A stretch of 37,749 nucleotides of DNA from Oscillospiraceae bacterium. Lineage in GTDB: Bacteria; Bacillota; Clostridia; Oscillospirales; Ruminococcaceae. Under the pieces are notes generated by a model. That model was not told the origin of the DNA and did not search any database. It saw nothing but the letters and a program-made list of their open reading frames with translations. The position numbers were made by a program, and so were the translations under genes. This document shows, in pieces, positions 1 through 9,105 of the stretch (the stretch's first letter is position 1; the number at the start of each line of letters is the position of its first letter). The stretch is from positions 1 through 37,749 of the forward strand of contig JAQXHO010000013.1 of the NCBI GenBank assembly GCA_029007315.1, written 5' to 3'.

Positions 1-1
1 T

Positions 2-676
2 GTACGTGACGCAGGGGCAGAGATAATCACTCTTGCAGTCAGAAGAGCAAATACTGATGCCCGGGAAAATATCCTTGACTATATCCCGAAGGGAGTTACT
101 CTCCTGCCTAATACAAGCGGAGCAAGAAACGCAGAAGAAGCTGTGAGAATCGCAAGGCTTGCAAGGGAGCTTGGCTGCGGTGATTTTGTAAAAATTGAAA
201 TAATGCGTGATTCAAAGTATCTGCTGCCTGATAATGCGGAAACGGTAAAAGCAACGGAAATTCTGACAAAAGAGGGATTTGTTGTAATGCCCTATATGTA
301 CCCCGACCTCTATACAGCACGTGATCTTGTGAATGCAGGTGCAGCGGCGGTAATGCCTCTTGCTTCTCCCATTGGTTCAAACAAGGGTCTGTCCACAAGA
401 GATTTCATACAGATACTGATTGATGAGATCGAGCTTCCTGTTATTGTTGACGCCGGAATAGGCAGACCCTCGGAAGCCTGCTGTGCCATGGAAATGGGTG
501 CAGCTGCCATTATGGCAAATACTGCCCTTGCAACTGCCGGAAATCTGCCGCTTATGGCAAAAGCATTCCGCCTTGCAATCGAAGCAGGACGAAACGCCTA
601 TCTTTCTGGTCTTGGAAGAGTGCTTACACGAGGCGGAAGCGCATCAGATCCTCTTACAGGATTTCTGCGGGATTAA
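2..676 (+). CDS. thiG: Thiazole synthase ThiG, 5' end cut by window
   Basis: ThiG builds the thiazole phosphate ring of thiamine from DXP, dehydroglycine and ThiS thiocarboxylate. The frame is open from base 2, so the N-terminus, including the region expected to carry the Schiff-base lysine, lies outside the window. What is visible matches the C-terminal two thirds of the TIM barrel: [16 protein letters not shown] near the start, then [42 protein letters not shown] and [13 protein letters not shown], the last three forming the phosphate-binding end of the barrel. thiH follows 13 bp after the stop. Any promoter or TPP riboswitch for the operon must lie upstream of base 1. Identification is firm; only the missing 5' end limits it. 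Confidence 0.95.
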   Translation, partial: VRDAGAEIITLAVRRANTDARENILDYIPKGVTLLPNTSGARNAEEAVRIARLARELGCGDFVKIEIMRDSKYLLPDNAETVKATEILTKEGFVVMPYMYPDLYTARDLVNAGAAAVMPLASPIGSNKGLSTRDFIQILIDEIELPVIVDAGIGRPSEACCAMEMGAAAIMANTALATAGNLPLMAKAFRLAIEAGRNAYLSGLGRVLTRGGSASDPLTGFLRD

Positions 677-689
677 GGAGTAACAGCTT

Positions 690-1943
690 ATGGAGAATAA
701 TTTTTTTGTTGATTCAGAAAATCTATCTGTGCAGGCACTGGAGAAAAAACATCTTCTGGAAAACAACCCTTCAGCACGAAGCAGTCACATGGAATATATG
801 CAGGGTATGGAAAAAATTGAATCGGATATATGCGAAAAAGTGCTTGCCCATATGGATTCCTATGATTACACAAAATACACTGCCGGAGATGTCAGGGCAG
901 CTCTTGAACATGAAAAATGCACTATAGAAGATCTAAAGGCACTTCTGTCGCCGGCTGCCGAACCTTTCCTTGAACAGATGGCTCAGAGGGCAAGAGAGGA
1001 AACAAGCAGACATTTCGGAAATACAGTTTATCTCTTTACTCCGCTGTACATTGCAAATTACTGTGAAAATTACTGCGTGTACTGCGGCTTCAACTGCTAT
1101 AATCACATAAACCGCATGAAGCTTTCTATGGAAGAAATAGAACATGAAATGAAGGTTATTGCCGACAGCGGAATGGAAGAGATACTCATTCTTACAGGTG
1201 AAAGCCGTTCAAAAAGCGATGTCAAATATATCGGTGAAGCCTGCAGACTGGCAAGCAGATATTTCAGATTGGTTGGAATCGAGGTTTATCCGGTAAACAC
1301 TGATGAGTACCGTTATCTGCACGAATGCGGAGCAGACTATGTTACTGTTTTCCAGGAAACATATGACAGGGACAGATATGAGCAGCTGCATCTGGCAGGT
1401 CACAAGAGAGTATGGCCCTACAGATTTGATTCACAGGAAAGAGCGCTTATGGGCGGAATGAGAGGCGTTGCTTTTTCCGCACTGCTGGGACTTTCAGACT
1501 TCAGAAAGGACGCACTGGCAACTGCTCTTCATGTATACTTTCTCCAGAGAAAATATCCTCATGCTGAAATGTCGGTTTCATGCCCAAGGCTAAGACCTAT
1601 CATCAACAACGAAAAGATTAGCCCTCTTGACGTTCACGAAAAACAGCTGTGCCAGATAATATGCGCCTACAGAATATTTCTTCCATTTGCCGGTATTACT
1701 GTATCCTCAAGAGAAAGTGCGCAGTTCAGAAACGGCATTGTGAAAATAGCTGCAACAAAAATTTCAGCAGGTGTTTCAACAGGTATCGGAGATCATGAAA
1801 GCAAATACAGCGGCAGAGATACAGGAAAAGAACAGGGCGATGAACAGTTTGAGATAGACGACAGCAGAAGCCTTGATGAGATGTACAAGGATATATCCGG
1901 AGAGGGACTTCAGCCTGTTCTGAATGATTATATATATGTATAA
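690..1943 (+). CDS. thiH: 2-iminoacetate synthase ThiH (radical SAM)
   Basis: ThiH cleaves tyrosine with a radical SAM mechanism to give dehydroglycine for ThiG and p-cresol. It is the oxygen-sensitive alternative to the glycine oxidase ThiO, so it points to an anaerobe. The 417-residue product has the radical SAM cluster motif CxxxCxxC at C125, C129 and C132, followed by GF, and ILILTGESRSKSDVKYI as the glycine-rich SAM region. The C-terminal half has SCPRLRPI and the ISAGVSTGIGDHE stretch typical of ThiH. The ATG is preceded by AAGGAGTAACAGCTT, a good ribosome binding site. The gene lies between thiG and thiE and is surely cotranscribed with them. Length is normal for the family. Confidence 0.96.
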   Translation: MENNFFVDSENLSVQALEKKHLLENNPSARSSHMEYMQGMEKIESDICEKVLAHMDSYDYTKYTAGDVRAALEHEKCTIEDLKALLSPAAEPFLEQMAQRAREETSRHFGNTVYLFTPLYIANYCENYCVYCGFNCYNHINRMKLSMEEIEHEMKVIADSGMEEILILTGESRSKSDVKYIGEACRLASRYFRLVGIEVYPVNTDEYRYLHECGADYVTVFQETYDRDRYEQLHLAGHKRVWPYRFDSQERALMGGMRGVAFSALLGLSDFRKDALATALHVYFLQRKYPHAEMSVSCPRLRPIINNEKISPLDVHEKQLCQIICAYRIFLPFAGITVSSRESAQFRNGIVKIAATKISAGVSTGIGDHESKYSGRDTGKEQGDEQFEIDDSRSLDEMYKDISGEGLQPVLNDYIYV

Positions 1944-1958
1944 CAAAGGAGGCACAAA

Positions 1959-2600
1959 ATGACCGGACTTGACACTGAAATGTACTTCATCACAGACAGT
2001 ACAGGCTTTGAGGAAGAAGAATTTTTACAGCGTGTGGAATCAGCCTGCAAAGGCGGCGTTACTCTTCTTCAGCTTCGTGAAAAGGATAAAACCACAAGAG
2101 AGTATATCTCCCTTGCGGAAAAGGTTCACTCCATAACAAAAAAATACGGCATTCCGCTTATAATTGACGACCGTACAGATGTTGCACTGGCTGCTGACGC
2201 TGAAGGTGTTCATCTGGGACAGTCAGATATGCCGGTGGATACTGCAAGAAAGATTCTTGGCAGCAGCAGGATAATTGGCGCAACAACAAAAACTGTTCCC
2301 CAGGCTCTTGAAGCATATAACCAGGGAGCTGATTATCTTGGCGTGGGTGCCATTTATCCCACTACCACCAAAGTTAAAACAGTTATCACATCTGTGGATA
2401 CCCTGTCAGCTATTGTAAAAGCTGTTCCCATAAAAGTCAATGCCATAGGCGGACTGAACAAAGACAATATCCATGTGCTGAAAAAAACAGGCATAGACGG
2501 AATCTGTGCAGTTTCTGCCATTATGAAGGCGGAAAACCCGGAAACTGCCGCAAGAGAGCTGAAGGAGGCTTTTCTCCGTCTGAAAGGAGATTCGCAATGA
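1959..2600 (+). CDS. thiE: Thiamine phosphate synthase ThiE
   Basis: ThiE joins HMP pyrophosphate and thiazole phosphate to make thiamine phosphate. The 213-residue TIM-barrel protein shows TLLQLREK (residues 35-42), PLIIDDRTDVALAADAEGVHLGQ (D70/D71 bind Mg-pyrophosphate) and GADYLGVGAIYPTTTK, followed by NAIGGLN, the phosphate-binding glycines. It starts 15 bp after thiH with AAAGGAGGCACAAA in front of the ATG. Its stop overlaps the thiD start (ATGA), which implies translational coupling. TenI-like regulators share the fold, but the complete active-site motifs and the operon favour ThiE. Confidence 0.95.
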   Translation: MTGLDTEMYFITDSTGFEEEEFLQRVESACKGGVTLLQLREKDKTTREYISLAEKVHSITKKYGIPLIIDDRTDVALAADAEGVHLGQSDMPVDTARKILGSSRIIGATTKTVPQALEAYNQGADYLGVGAIYPTTTKVKTVITSVDTLSAIVKAVPIKVNAIGGLNKDNIHVLKKTGIDGICAVSAIMKAENPETAARELKEAFLRLKGDSQ

Positions 2601-3400
2601 AAACTGTCCTCTCCATCGCCGGCAGTGATTCTTCAGGAGGCGCAGGCATTCAGGCGGATATCAAGACAATCATCATGAACGGAGTATATGCCATGACTGC
2701 TGTTACAGCACTGACTGCCCAGAATACAATGGGTGTGCGGTCAGTACAGGAGGTTTCTCCGGAATTTATGAAAATGCAGCTTGACTGCGTTTTCGAAGAT
2801 ATTTTTCCGGACGCCGTTAAAATCGGCATGACTTCATCACCGGAGCTGATAGAAGCTATTGGTGAAAGACTATCCTTTTATAAACCGGAAAATATTGTCT
2901 GCGATCCTGTTATGATATCCACAAGCGGCTGCCGTCTTATCAGAGAAGAGGCTGCCGACGCAGTAAAAAAACATCTTTTCCCGAAATCACGCCTTATCAC
3001 GCCGAATATTCCCGAAGCAGAATTTCTATCCGGATTTTCTATAAGTGACAGAACAGCTATGGAAAAGACAGCTTCTTTTCTCGGAAAGGAATACAGTACA
3101 AATGTACTTTTAAAGGGCGGACATAACCTCGAAGACTCCTCAGATGTTCTCTATGAATCAGAAAGCGGAAGAATAACATGGTTTGAAGGCAGACGAATTC
3201 CCAACGAAAACAATCACGGTACAGGATGCACTCTGTCAAGTGCGATAGCGGCAAATCTTGCAAAAGGTTATTCCCTTAAAGACAGCATAAGGCGTGGAAA
3301 GGAATATGTAACCTGCGCTCTTGAATATTATCTCAACTTAGGACACGGAAAAGGCCCTCTGAATCACTGCTTTGATCTGAAGGGATATTTTGCAGAATAA
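2597..3400 (+). CDS. thiD: HMP / HMP-phosphate kinase ThiD
   Basis: ThiD phosphorylates hydroxymethylpyrimidine twice to give HMP-PP, the partner of thiazole phosphate in the ThiE reaction. The 267-residue ribokinase-fold protein has [16 protein letters not shown] at residues 9-24, a DPVMISTSG stretch at 103-111, LLKGGH at 171-176 and the anion-hole motif [11 protein letters not shown] at 206-216 with C211. It overlaps thiE by 4 bp (ATGA), and its ribosome binding site AAAGGAG lies inside the end of thiE. Length is typical of stand-alone ThiD; no ThiE or TenA fusion is present. Confidence 0.95.
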   Translation: MKTVLSIAGSDSSGGAGIQADIKTIIMNGVYAMTAVTALTAQNTMGVRSVQEVSPEFMKMQLDCVFEDIFPDAVKIGMTSSPELIEAIGERLSFYKPENIVCDPVMISTSGCRLIREEAADAVKKHLFPKSRLITPNIPEAEFLSGFSISDRTAMEKTASFLGKEYSTNVLLKGGHNLEDSSDVLYESESGRITWFEGRRIPNENNHGTGCTLSSAIAANLAKGYSLKDSIRRGKEYVTCALEYYLNLGHGKGPLNHCFDLKGYFAE

Positions 3401-3416
3401 TGAAAGGAAATACAGC

Positions 3417-4721
3417 ATGAGAAATTATACAACTCAAATGAATGCGGCAAAACAGGGCATTATCACTCCCGAAATGGAAAAAGTTGCTGCAAAGGAATAC
3501 AGAACGCCCGAAGAAATACGTGACCTTGTGGCAAAAGGTCAGGTGGCAATATGTGCAAATAAGCTCCATAAATGCCTTGACCCCAACGGTGTAGGCTCTA
3601 TGCTCCGCACTAAAATAAACGTTAACTTAGGCGTTTCAAAGGACTGCAAGAACTATGACATTGAAATGAAAAAGGTTATGGCTGCAGTGGATATGGGAGC
3701 AGAAGCAATAATGGATCTGTCATCTCATGGCAATACTCAGCCATTCAGAAGAAAACTTACATCCGAATGTCCTGCTATGATAGGTACAGTCCCGGTTTAT
3801 GACAGTGTTATACACTATCAGCGTGATCTCGCAACTCTTACTGCAAAGGATTTCATTGATGTGGTAAGGCTTCATGCAGAGGACGGCGTGGATTTTGTTA
3901 CCCTTCACTGCGGAATCACACGAAAAACCATTGAGCAGATAAAGAAGCACAAACGCAAAATGAATATTGTATCACGAGGAGGATCTTTGATTTTCGCCTG
4001 GATGTCCATGACAGGAGAGGAAAATCCTTTCTATGAATATTACGATGAGATACTGGATATCTGCCGTGAATATGATGTAACTGTTTCCCTGGGAGATGCC
4101 TGTCGTCCCGGCTGTCTTGCTGACGCAAGCGATGTCTGCCAGATAGAGGAGCTTGTACGCCTTGGAGAACTCACAAAACGTGCATGGGCAAAGGACGTTC
4201 AGGTAATGGTGGAAGGTCCCGGTCATATGCCTCTTGACCAGATAGAAGCCAATATGAAAATCCAGCAGACAGTATGTATGGGCGCGCCTTTTTATGTGCT
4301 TGGTCCTCTGGTTACAGATATCGCACCAGGCTATGACCATATAACATCTGCTATCGGCGGTGCTGTTGCCGCAATGTCCGGAGCTGCATTCCTCTGCTAT
4401 GTTACACCTGCTGAGCATCTTGCACTGCCAAATGTTGAAGACGTTAAACAGGGCATTATTGCTTCCAGAATTGCAGCTCACGCTGCAGACATTGCAAAAA
4501 AAATACCCCATGCAAGGGATATTGACGATAAAATGGCAGAGGCAAGAAGAACGTTTGACTGGGAAAAACAGTGGGAATGCTCCATTGATCCGAAAACCGC
4601 AAAGAATATTCGTGACAGCAGAGCGCCCGAACATGAGGACACCTGCTCCATGTGCGGAAAATTCTGCGCCGTAAGAAGCATGAACAAGGCTCTTGAAGGA
4701 GAATACATAGATATTCTGTAA
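3417..4721 (+). CDS. thiC: Phosphomethylpyrimidine synthase ThiC
   Basis: ThiC converts aminoimidazole ribotide to HMP phosphate using SAM and a [4Fe-4S] cluster. The 434-residue product is the short clostridial form. It has [30 protein letters not shown] and the C-terminal cluster motif CSMCGKFC (C410, C413, C417), which is CX2CX3C, one residue shorter than the CX2CX4C of E. coli ThiC. The ATG at 3417 is preferred because it has GAAAGGAAA 7 bp upstream and gives the usual MRNYTTQM opening. An in-frame TTG at 3390 inside thiD has no such site. It is last in the thi operon, 16 bp after thiD, and is followed by a hairpin shared with the convergent parC. Confidence 0.95.
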   Translation: MRNYTTQMNAAKQGIITPEMEKVAAKEYRTPEEIRDLVAKGQVAICANKLHKCLDPNGVGSMLRTKINVNLGVSKDCKNYDIEMKKVMAAVDMGAEAIMDLSSHGNTQPFRRKLTSECPAMIGTVPVYDSVIHYQRDLATLTAKDFIDVVRLHAEDGVDFVTLHCGITRKTIEQIKKHKRKMNIVSRGGSLIFAWMSMTGEENPFYEYYDEILDICREYDVTVSLGDACRPGCLADASDVCQIEELVRLGELTKRAWAKDVQVMVEGPGHMPLDQIEANMKIQQTVCMGAPFYVLGPLVTDIAPGYDHITSAIGGAVAAMSGAAFLCYVTPAEHLALPNVEDVKQGIIASRIAAHAADIAKKIPHARDIDDKMAEARRTFDWEKQWECSIDPKTAKNIRDSRAPEHEDTCSMCGKFCAVRSMNKALEGEYIDIL

Positions 4722-4731
4722 AACACAGAAA

Positions 4732-4764
4732 AAGCTGTGCCTTTTTTTGATAAGGGCACAGCTT
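4732..4764. terminator. Bidirectional terminator between thiC and parC
   Basis: Perfect 10-bp arms AAGCTGTGCC (4732-4741) and GGCACAGCTT (4755-4764) enclose a 13-nt loop containing seven T. On the minus strand the stem is followed by TTTTTC, and on the plus strand by CTTATTATTT. The hairpin lies between two convergent genes, so it probably ends both transcripts, better for the minus strand. Confidence 0.75.
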
Positions 4765-4768
4765 CTTA

Positions 4769-7009
4769 TTATTTGAGCCGCATTTGTCCAGTATCGGGAA
4801 GTTCCTTTGCAATTCCTCCTGCGGCAGGAATATTTCTGGCACGGTACTTTTTGAGTTCCTCTATTTTATCAGAAGTTACAATAAATGCCTCTGTTACCTT
4901 CTGTTTAGGTTTAAGGTTCATGACCTGAACACCCTGAGTGTCACGGGCAGCCTTCTGAGCAATCAGAGAGGTGCTGAACAGAACTGCACGTCCGCCGTCT
5001 GAACGAACAAGCACATCACAGTCACCGGAAAGCTCCAGCACTGCCACCAGCGGTGATTTATCGGAAAACGCCTTTGCAAGCTTCTTTCTGTTAGTCTTTG
5101 TTTCATAGGCATTTACGGCTATTCTTGCAGCCTTGCCATTTTCATAGACAAACAAAAGCTCTCCGCTGTAGTCACGGGTGACTATCATATAGCGAACATA
5201 TTCTCCTTCGTCAAATCCAAGCTTGGCAGGAATATAATCACCCATTACACTTGCCTTGCAGACCTCAAACTGAGAAAGCTTTGCTTTATAGCACTGCTGC
5301 ATACTGGTAAGAAACAGTACATCTGCACGGTTTGTGGTTTCCACATGGCGAACTACCTCGTCATTTTCTTTAAGTTTCTGCTCTGCGTTCATTCTGAGAG
5401 AAGCAGGCGTTATCTTCTTGAAATATCCGCTTTCTGTAATGAAAACATTCATGGGATCATCTGAAACCTCTGCCTCAGTATCAATATCAGTGATCTCATC
5501 TGCATGGAAGAACAGAGTCCGTCTTGGCTGACCGTATTTTTTTGCAATGTCCTTTAATTCCTTTGCAATTATAGCTCTTATCTTCTTAGGACTGTTAAGA
5601 GTTTCCTCCATATCTGCAATTTCTTCACGAAGGCTGTCAATTTCCTTTGTGCGATTAAGGATATATTCCCGGTTAAGATGTCTGAGCTTTATTTCGGCTA
5701 CATATTCAGCCTGAACCTCATCGATTCCGAAGCCGTTCATAAGGTTGGGAACTACGTTTATTTCTTCCTCGGTTTCACGAACGATCTTTATCGCTTTGTC
5801 AATATCAATGAGAATTTTTTCAAGGCCTTCCAGAAGGTGAAGCTTCTCACGCTTTTTGTTAAGGTCAAAATAAACTCTTCTCTTTACGCATTCCTCACGG
5901 AAGGATATCCATTCAGTGAGAATTTCACGGACTCCCATAACCCTGGGTGTTCCGCCTATAAGAATATTGAAATTGCAGGAATAACTGTCCATAAGCGGAG
6001 TTAGCTTAAAGAGCTTCTGCATAACCTTTTCCGGATCTGAACCACGCTTGAGATCCACGGCAATTTTAAGACCGCCTCTGTCGGTTTCATCACGGACATA
6101 TGATATTTCACGGAGCTTGCCGTTTTTGATATTTTCAATTATCTTGTCTATTACAGCTTCAATGGTTGTGCTGTATGGTATTTCTGTTATCTCAATACAG
6201 CCGCCCTGTTTATCATAATTCCACTTTGCCCGAACCCTGAAGCTTCCTTTGCCTGTTTCCACTGCCTTTCTGAGCTCCGTTTCGTCCATAAGGAGAAAAC
6301 CGCCGCCGGGAAAATCCGGACCCTTCAGAGTAGTGAGAATATCATGCTCAGGGTTCTTCATAAGGGCAATTGTGGTTTCACATACCTCGGAAAGATTAAA
6401 GGGACATACAGAACTTGCCATGGATACAGCTATGCCCACATTTGCATTTACCAGTACAGAGGGAAACGCCACCGGAAACAGAGTGGGTTCTGTCATGGTG
6501 TTGTCATAGTTGGGTACAAAGTCAACGGTTTCTTTGTCTATGTCACGGAAAAGTTCATGACATATAGGTTCCAGTTTGACCTCTGTATATCGGCTGGCAG
6601 CATATGCCATATCACGTGAATATGCTTTTCCGAAGTTTCCCTTTGAATCCACATAAGGGTGAAGAAGCGCCTCATTTCCTCTTGCAAGTCTTACCATTGT
6701 TTCATATATTGCACTGTCGCCGTGAGGGTTCAGACGCATTGTCTGACCTACAACATTTGCAGATTTGGTTCTCGGTCCGTTCAGCAGTCCCATTTTATAC
6801 ATGGTATACAGAAGCTTTCTGTGAGAAGGCTTGAAGCCGTCTATTTCAGGCAATGCCCTTGAAATTATTACGCTCATGGCATAGGGCATATAATTTTTTT
6901 CAAGAGTTTCCGTTATCTTTTCCTCTGCTACAATGCCTGCGCCTTCTATATAGGCATTCGGCAGCATTTCAGAAATTTTCTTTTTCTCAGGTTCTTTTTT
7001 TCTCGCCAA
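4769..7009 (-). CDS. parC: DNA topoisomerase IV subunit A (ParC-type)
   Basis: This is the breakage-reunion subunit of a type IIA topoisomerase. From the start chosen here it is 746 residues. The catalytic tyrosine sits in AASRYTEVKLEPI (Y141, preceded by R140). The quinolone-resistance region reads HGDSAIYETMVRLA, with Ser99 and Glu103 at the two classic resistance positions. A coiled linker and a C-terminal region with weak beta-pinwheel repeats follow, and the C-terminus is shorter than in gyrase A, so topoisomerase IV is favoured; parE lies 5 kb away. Start: TTG at 7009 has GGAAGGAGA 8 nt upstream. The frame extends to a TTG at 7027, but that codon overlaps the Shine-Dalgarno sequence itself. 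It follows prmA in the tyrA-prmA-parC operon. Confidence 0.88.
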   Translation of the reverse strand: MARKKEPEKKKISEMLPNAYIEGAGIVAEEKITETLEKNYMPYAMSVIISRALPEIDGFKPSHRKLLYTMYKMGLLNGPRTKSANVVGQTMRLNPHGDSAIYETMVRLARGNEALLHPYVDSKGNFGKAYSRDMAYAASRYTEVKLEPICHELFRDIDKETVDFVPNYDNTMTEPTLFPVAFPSVLVNANVGIAVSMASSVCPFNLSEVCETTIALMKNPEHDILTTLKGPDFPGGGFLLMDETELRKAVETGKGSFRVRAKWNYDKQGGCIEITEIPYSTTIEAVIDKIIENIKNGKLREISYVRDETDRGGLKIAVDLKRGSDPEKVMQKLFKLTPLMDSYSCNFNILIGGTPRVMGVREILTEWISFREECVKRRVYFDLNKKREKLHLLEGLEKILIDIDKAIKIVRETEEEINVVPNLMNGFGIDEVQAEYVAEIKLRHLNREYILNRTKEIDSLREEIADMEETLNSPKKIRAIIAKELKDIAKKYGQPRRTLFFHADEITDIDTEAEVSDDPMNVFITESGYFKKITPASLRMNAEQKLKENDEVVRHVETTNRADVLFLTSMQQCYKAKLSQFEVCKASVMGDYIPAKLGFDEGEYVRYMIVTRDYSGELLFVYENGKAARIAVNAYETKTNRKKLAKAFSDKSPLVAVLELSGDCDVLVRSDGGRAVLFSTSLIAQKAARDTQGVQVMNLKPKQKVTEAFIVTSDKIEELKKYRARNIPAAGGIAKELPDTGQMRLK

Positions 7010-7027
7010 GATCTGATCTCCTTCCAA

Positions 7028-7996
7028 TCAGGCTTTTATGAGCTTAACGGCAGCCCAGCCTTCTTTTTCTCTGACATCCAGCACTTTAAAGCCATACTGC
7101 TTCACCTTGTCCACAACCTCGTCCCTGCGTTCGCTGATAATTCCGGAGATTATGAGAATGCCCTTATCTTTAAGGAATCCCGGGAAAACAGGTGCCATAG
7201 CTTTAAGCACATCTGCCACAATATTTGCGCAGATAAGGTCGTAGCCTGTACCGATTTCATCAACAAGCGATTCATCTGTGAGAATATTTCCGCAGCGAAC
7301 AGTATATTTTTCAGGTGAAAGATTATTTTTTTCAGCATTTTCCATTGCAATGCGTGAGGCATTTTCCTCAATATCAACAGCAAATGCCCTTTCAGCTCCA
7401 AGAAGCATTCCGCCGATAAAGAGAATACCGCTGCCGCAGCCAAGGTCAAGAAGATTTGTATTATTGTCCACTTCATTTTCCATAAGCTCAAGGCAAAGAC
7501 GTGTTGTATGATGCTGTCCTGTTCCAAAACTGCTGGCAGGATCGATTTCAAGAACAGTTCTTCCCTCCGGACAGTCAGCATCTTCCCATGAAGGCTTGAT
7601 GTAAAGCTTTTCACCTACGCAGAAGGGCTTGAAATACTGCTTCCAGTTATTCGCCCAGTCTTCTTCACATATGCCGGAAAGCTGGATTTCCAGTCTGCCG
7701 TAAATATTTTCACTGTCTGAAGCTTTAAGTCTTGCAAGCAGTTCCTTTATCATCTGCATTGTTTCAGCACCCTGGGCGTCCTCCGGCAGATATACTGTAA
7801 CACAGCTCTCACATTCCTTTAGTCCCAGAAGATCTTCTTCAATATAATCCCATTTTCCGTCCTTATTTTCAAGAAATTCATTGAAATCCTCCGGATCCTG
7901 TATGGAAAAGCCACGTATACCCAGTTCCATAAGATATGTGCAGAGCATATCAATGCCTTCTGTTGCTGTAAATATATCAACCTTCGTCCAGTTCAT
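7028..7996 (-). CDS. prmA: Ribosomal protein L11 methyltransferase PrmA
   Basis: PrmA trimethylates ribosomal protein L11 using SAM. The 322-residue product has FGTGQHHTT at 157-165 (family motif FGTGxHxTT), the SAM loop DLGCGSG at 184-190, AVDIEENA at 206-213 and the PrmA signature ANIVAD at 257-262. Start: ATG at 7996 with AAAGGAGCAGAAAAAAC upstream. The frame runs 26 codons further up into tyrA, but without a ribosome binding site and with a Lys/Arg-rich extension that is just tyrA read in another frame. It overlaps tyrA by 20 bp. parC begins immediately downstream. Confidence 0.94.
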   Translation of the reverse strand: MNWTKVDIFTATEGIDMLCTYLMELGIRGFSIQDPEDFNEFLENKDGKWDYIEEDLLGLKECESCVTVYLPEDAQGAETMQMIKELLARLKASDSENIYGRLEIQLSGICEEDWANNWKQYFKPFCVGEKLYIKPSWEDADCPEGRTVLEIDPASSFGTGQHHTTRLCLELMENEVDNNTNLLDLGCGSGILFIGGMLLGAERAFAVDIEENASRIAMENAEKNNLSPEKYTVRCGNILTDESLVDEIGTGYDLICANIVADVLKAMAPVFPGFLKDKGILIISGIISERRDEVVDKVKQYGFKVLDVREKEGWAAVKLIKA

Positions 7997-8864
7997 GTTT
8001 TTTCTGCTCCTTTTCTTCCAGATCACGTTTTCTTTTGCGTACATTCTCCTCCTGCACACGTCTTCCGTCTGCAATCAGCAGCTGAAGTGCTGCCTCGTCC
8101 TGCATTTCAAGAGCAGTCCTGTATTCAGACAGATGTGCAATAAGCAGCTCGAGATGATGAAGCAGAAGAAGCCTGTTGTCCATAAAGAGAGATGACCACA
8201 TTTTTTCATCCATCGTGGCAACTCTTGTCATATCCTGGAAGCTTCCGCCTGAAAATGAAACAGCGTCATCCATGCAGTCGTCCTTAACATATGCGCTTGA
8301 TACGATATGTGCCAGCTGGGATGTGTATGCTATCATATCATCATGTCTGTGAGGCGTTGTCAGAACGATTTTGCCGAAACCCATTTCCTTCGCCAGCGAT
8401 TTCACCTTTTCGACAACTTCGCTGCTTGTTCCGTAGGTTGGAGTTATGATAAAATTAGCATTGTCAAATAAATCCGGTATACTTACTTCATAACCGCTTT
8501 TCTCACGTCCTGCCATAGGGTGGGTGCCTACATAATATACCCCTGCAATACGGCAGGCATTTGTAAATTCAAGCACCATCTGACCCTTTAAGCCGCACAT
8601 ATCCATAAGAATAGAACCTTTTTTCAGAAAAGGCAGTGCCTGCTTCATGCAGGGCTGAGCAACTCTCTGATGAAGGCAGACAATACATATATCATATATT
8701 CCGTCCTCCATTTTGCCTGTTCCGTCAATTACTCCCTCAGCCATTGCCCTTTCAAGTATTTTCTCGTCAATATCACAGCCATGTACGGTATAGCTGCATC
8801 TCTTTTTAAGGGTCTTGCAGACAGAGCCGCCAATCAGACCCATACCAACTACCAGTATTTTCAT
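7977..8864 (-). CDS. tyrA: Prephenate dehydrogenase TyrA
   Basis: TyrA oxidatively decarboxylates prephenate to 4-hydroxyphenylpyruvate for tyrosine synthesis. The 295-residue protein opens with the NAD-binding motif GMGLIGGS (7-14), then D31 at the end of beta-2, which favours NAD over NADP. It continues with THPMAGREKSGYE at 114-126, PHRHDDMIAYTSQLAH at 171-186 with the substrate-side histidine, and SFSGGSFQDMTRVA at 203-216. No ACT or chorismate mutase domain is fused. The last 25 residues are highly charged (Lys, Glu). It is the first gene of tyrA-prmA-parC and has its own promoter at 8906-8934. Confidence 0.92.
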   Translation of the reverse strand: MKILVVGMGLIGGSVCKTLKKRCSYTVHGCDIDEKILERAMAEGVIDGTGKMEDGIYDICIVCLHQRVAQPCMKQALPFLKKGSILMDMCGLKGQMVLEFTNACRIAGVYYVGTHPMAGREKSGYEVSIPDLFDNANFIITPTYGTSSEVVEKVKSLAKEMGFGKIVLTTPHRHDDMIAYTSQLAHIVSSAYVKDDCMDDAVSFSGGSFQDMTRVATMDEKMWSSLFMDNRLLLLHHLELLIAHLSEYRTALEMQDEAALQLLIADGRRVQEENVRKRKRDLEEKEQKKHELDEG

Positions 8865-8905
8865 AGTGTTTTACTACACACCTTTCAAAATAAATGCTAC
8901 ATATT

Positions 8906-8934
8906 ATTGTATCACAATTTTTCCCACAGGTCAA
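8906..8934 (-). promoter_or_regulatory. Sigma-A-type promoter of tyrA-prmA-parC
   Basis: Reading the minus strand, TTGACC (8934-8929), a 17-bp spacer and TACAAT (8911-8906) lie about 40 bp upstream of the tyrA ATG at 8864. The ribosome binding site AAAGGTGTG falls between them. Confidence 0.65.
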
Positions 8935-9033
8935 GGAATTTTAAAAATTGAACATCAATGCCCGGATTTTTCAAATTGCACATATAAATTGCATAATAGT
9001 TTACAAAATATCGGAGAATATTCAGCATTATTA

Positions 9034-9042
9034 TGTTATAAT
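9034..9042 (+). promoter_or_regulatory. Possible extended -10 promoter for the PEP-synthase-like gene
   Basis: TGTTATAAT (9034-9042) is an extended -10 element about 64 bp upstream of the chosen ATG at 9106. No convincing -35 box sits 17 bp upstream, so this is a weaker call. Confidence 0.35.
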
Positions 9043-9105
9043 TAATCTGAAAATGTGTATTTTACTGCAACCGGCGTTATCTTATTAAAAAAAGGTAGTG
9101 ATAAA

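Noticed and set aside
1-676. TPP riboswitch for the thi operon
   Set aside because: The operon start is outside the window; no THI-box pattern is visible before thiG here.
3390-3416. A TTG start for ThiC nine codons upstream
   Set aside because: It lies inside thiD without a ribosome binding site; the ATG at 3417 has GAAAGGAAA in front and gives the usual ThiC N-terminus.
3972-4634. A 220-codon minus-strand frame inside thiC
   Set aside because: It is rich in Cys, Ile and Phe, lies wholly antisense to a clear enzyme gene and has no family motif.
7010-7027. A TTG start for parC at 7027
   Set aside because: The codon overlaps the GGAAGGAG sequence that must serve as the ribosome binding site; the TTG at 7009 is correctly spaced.
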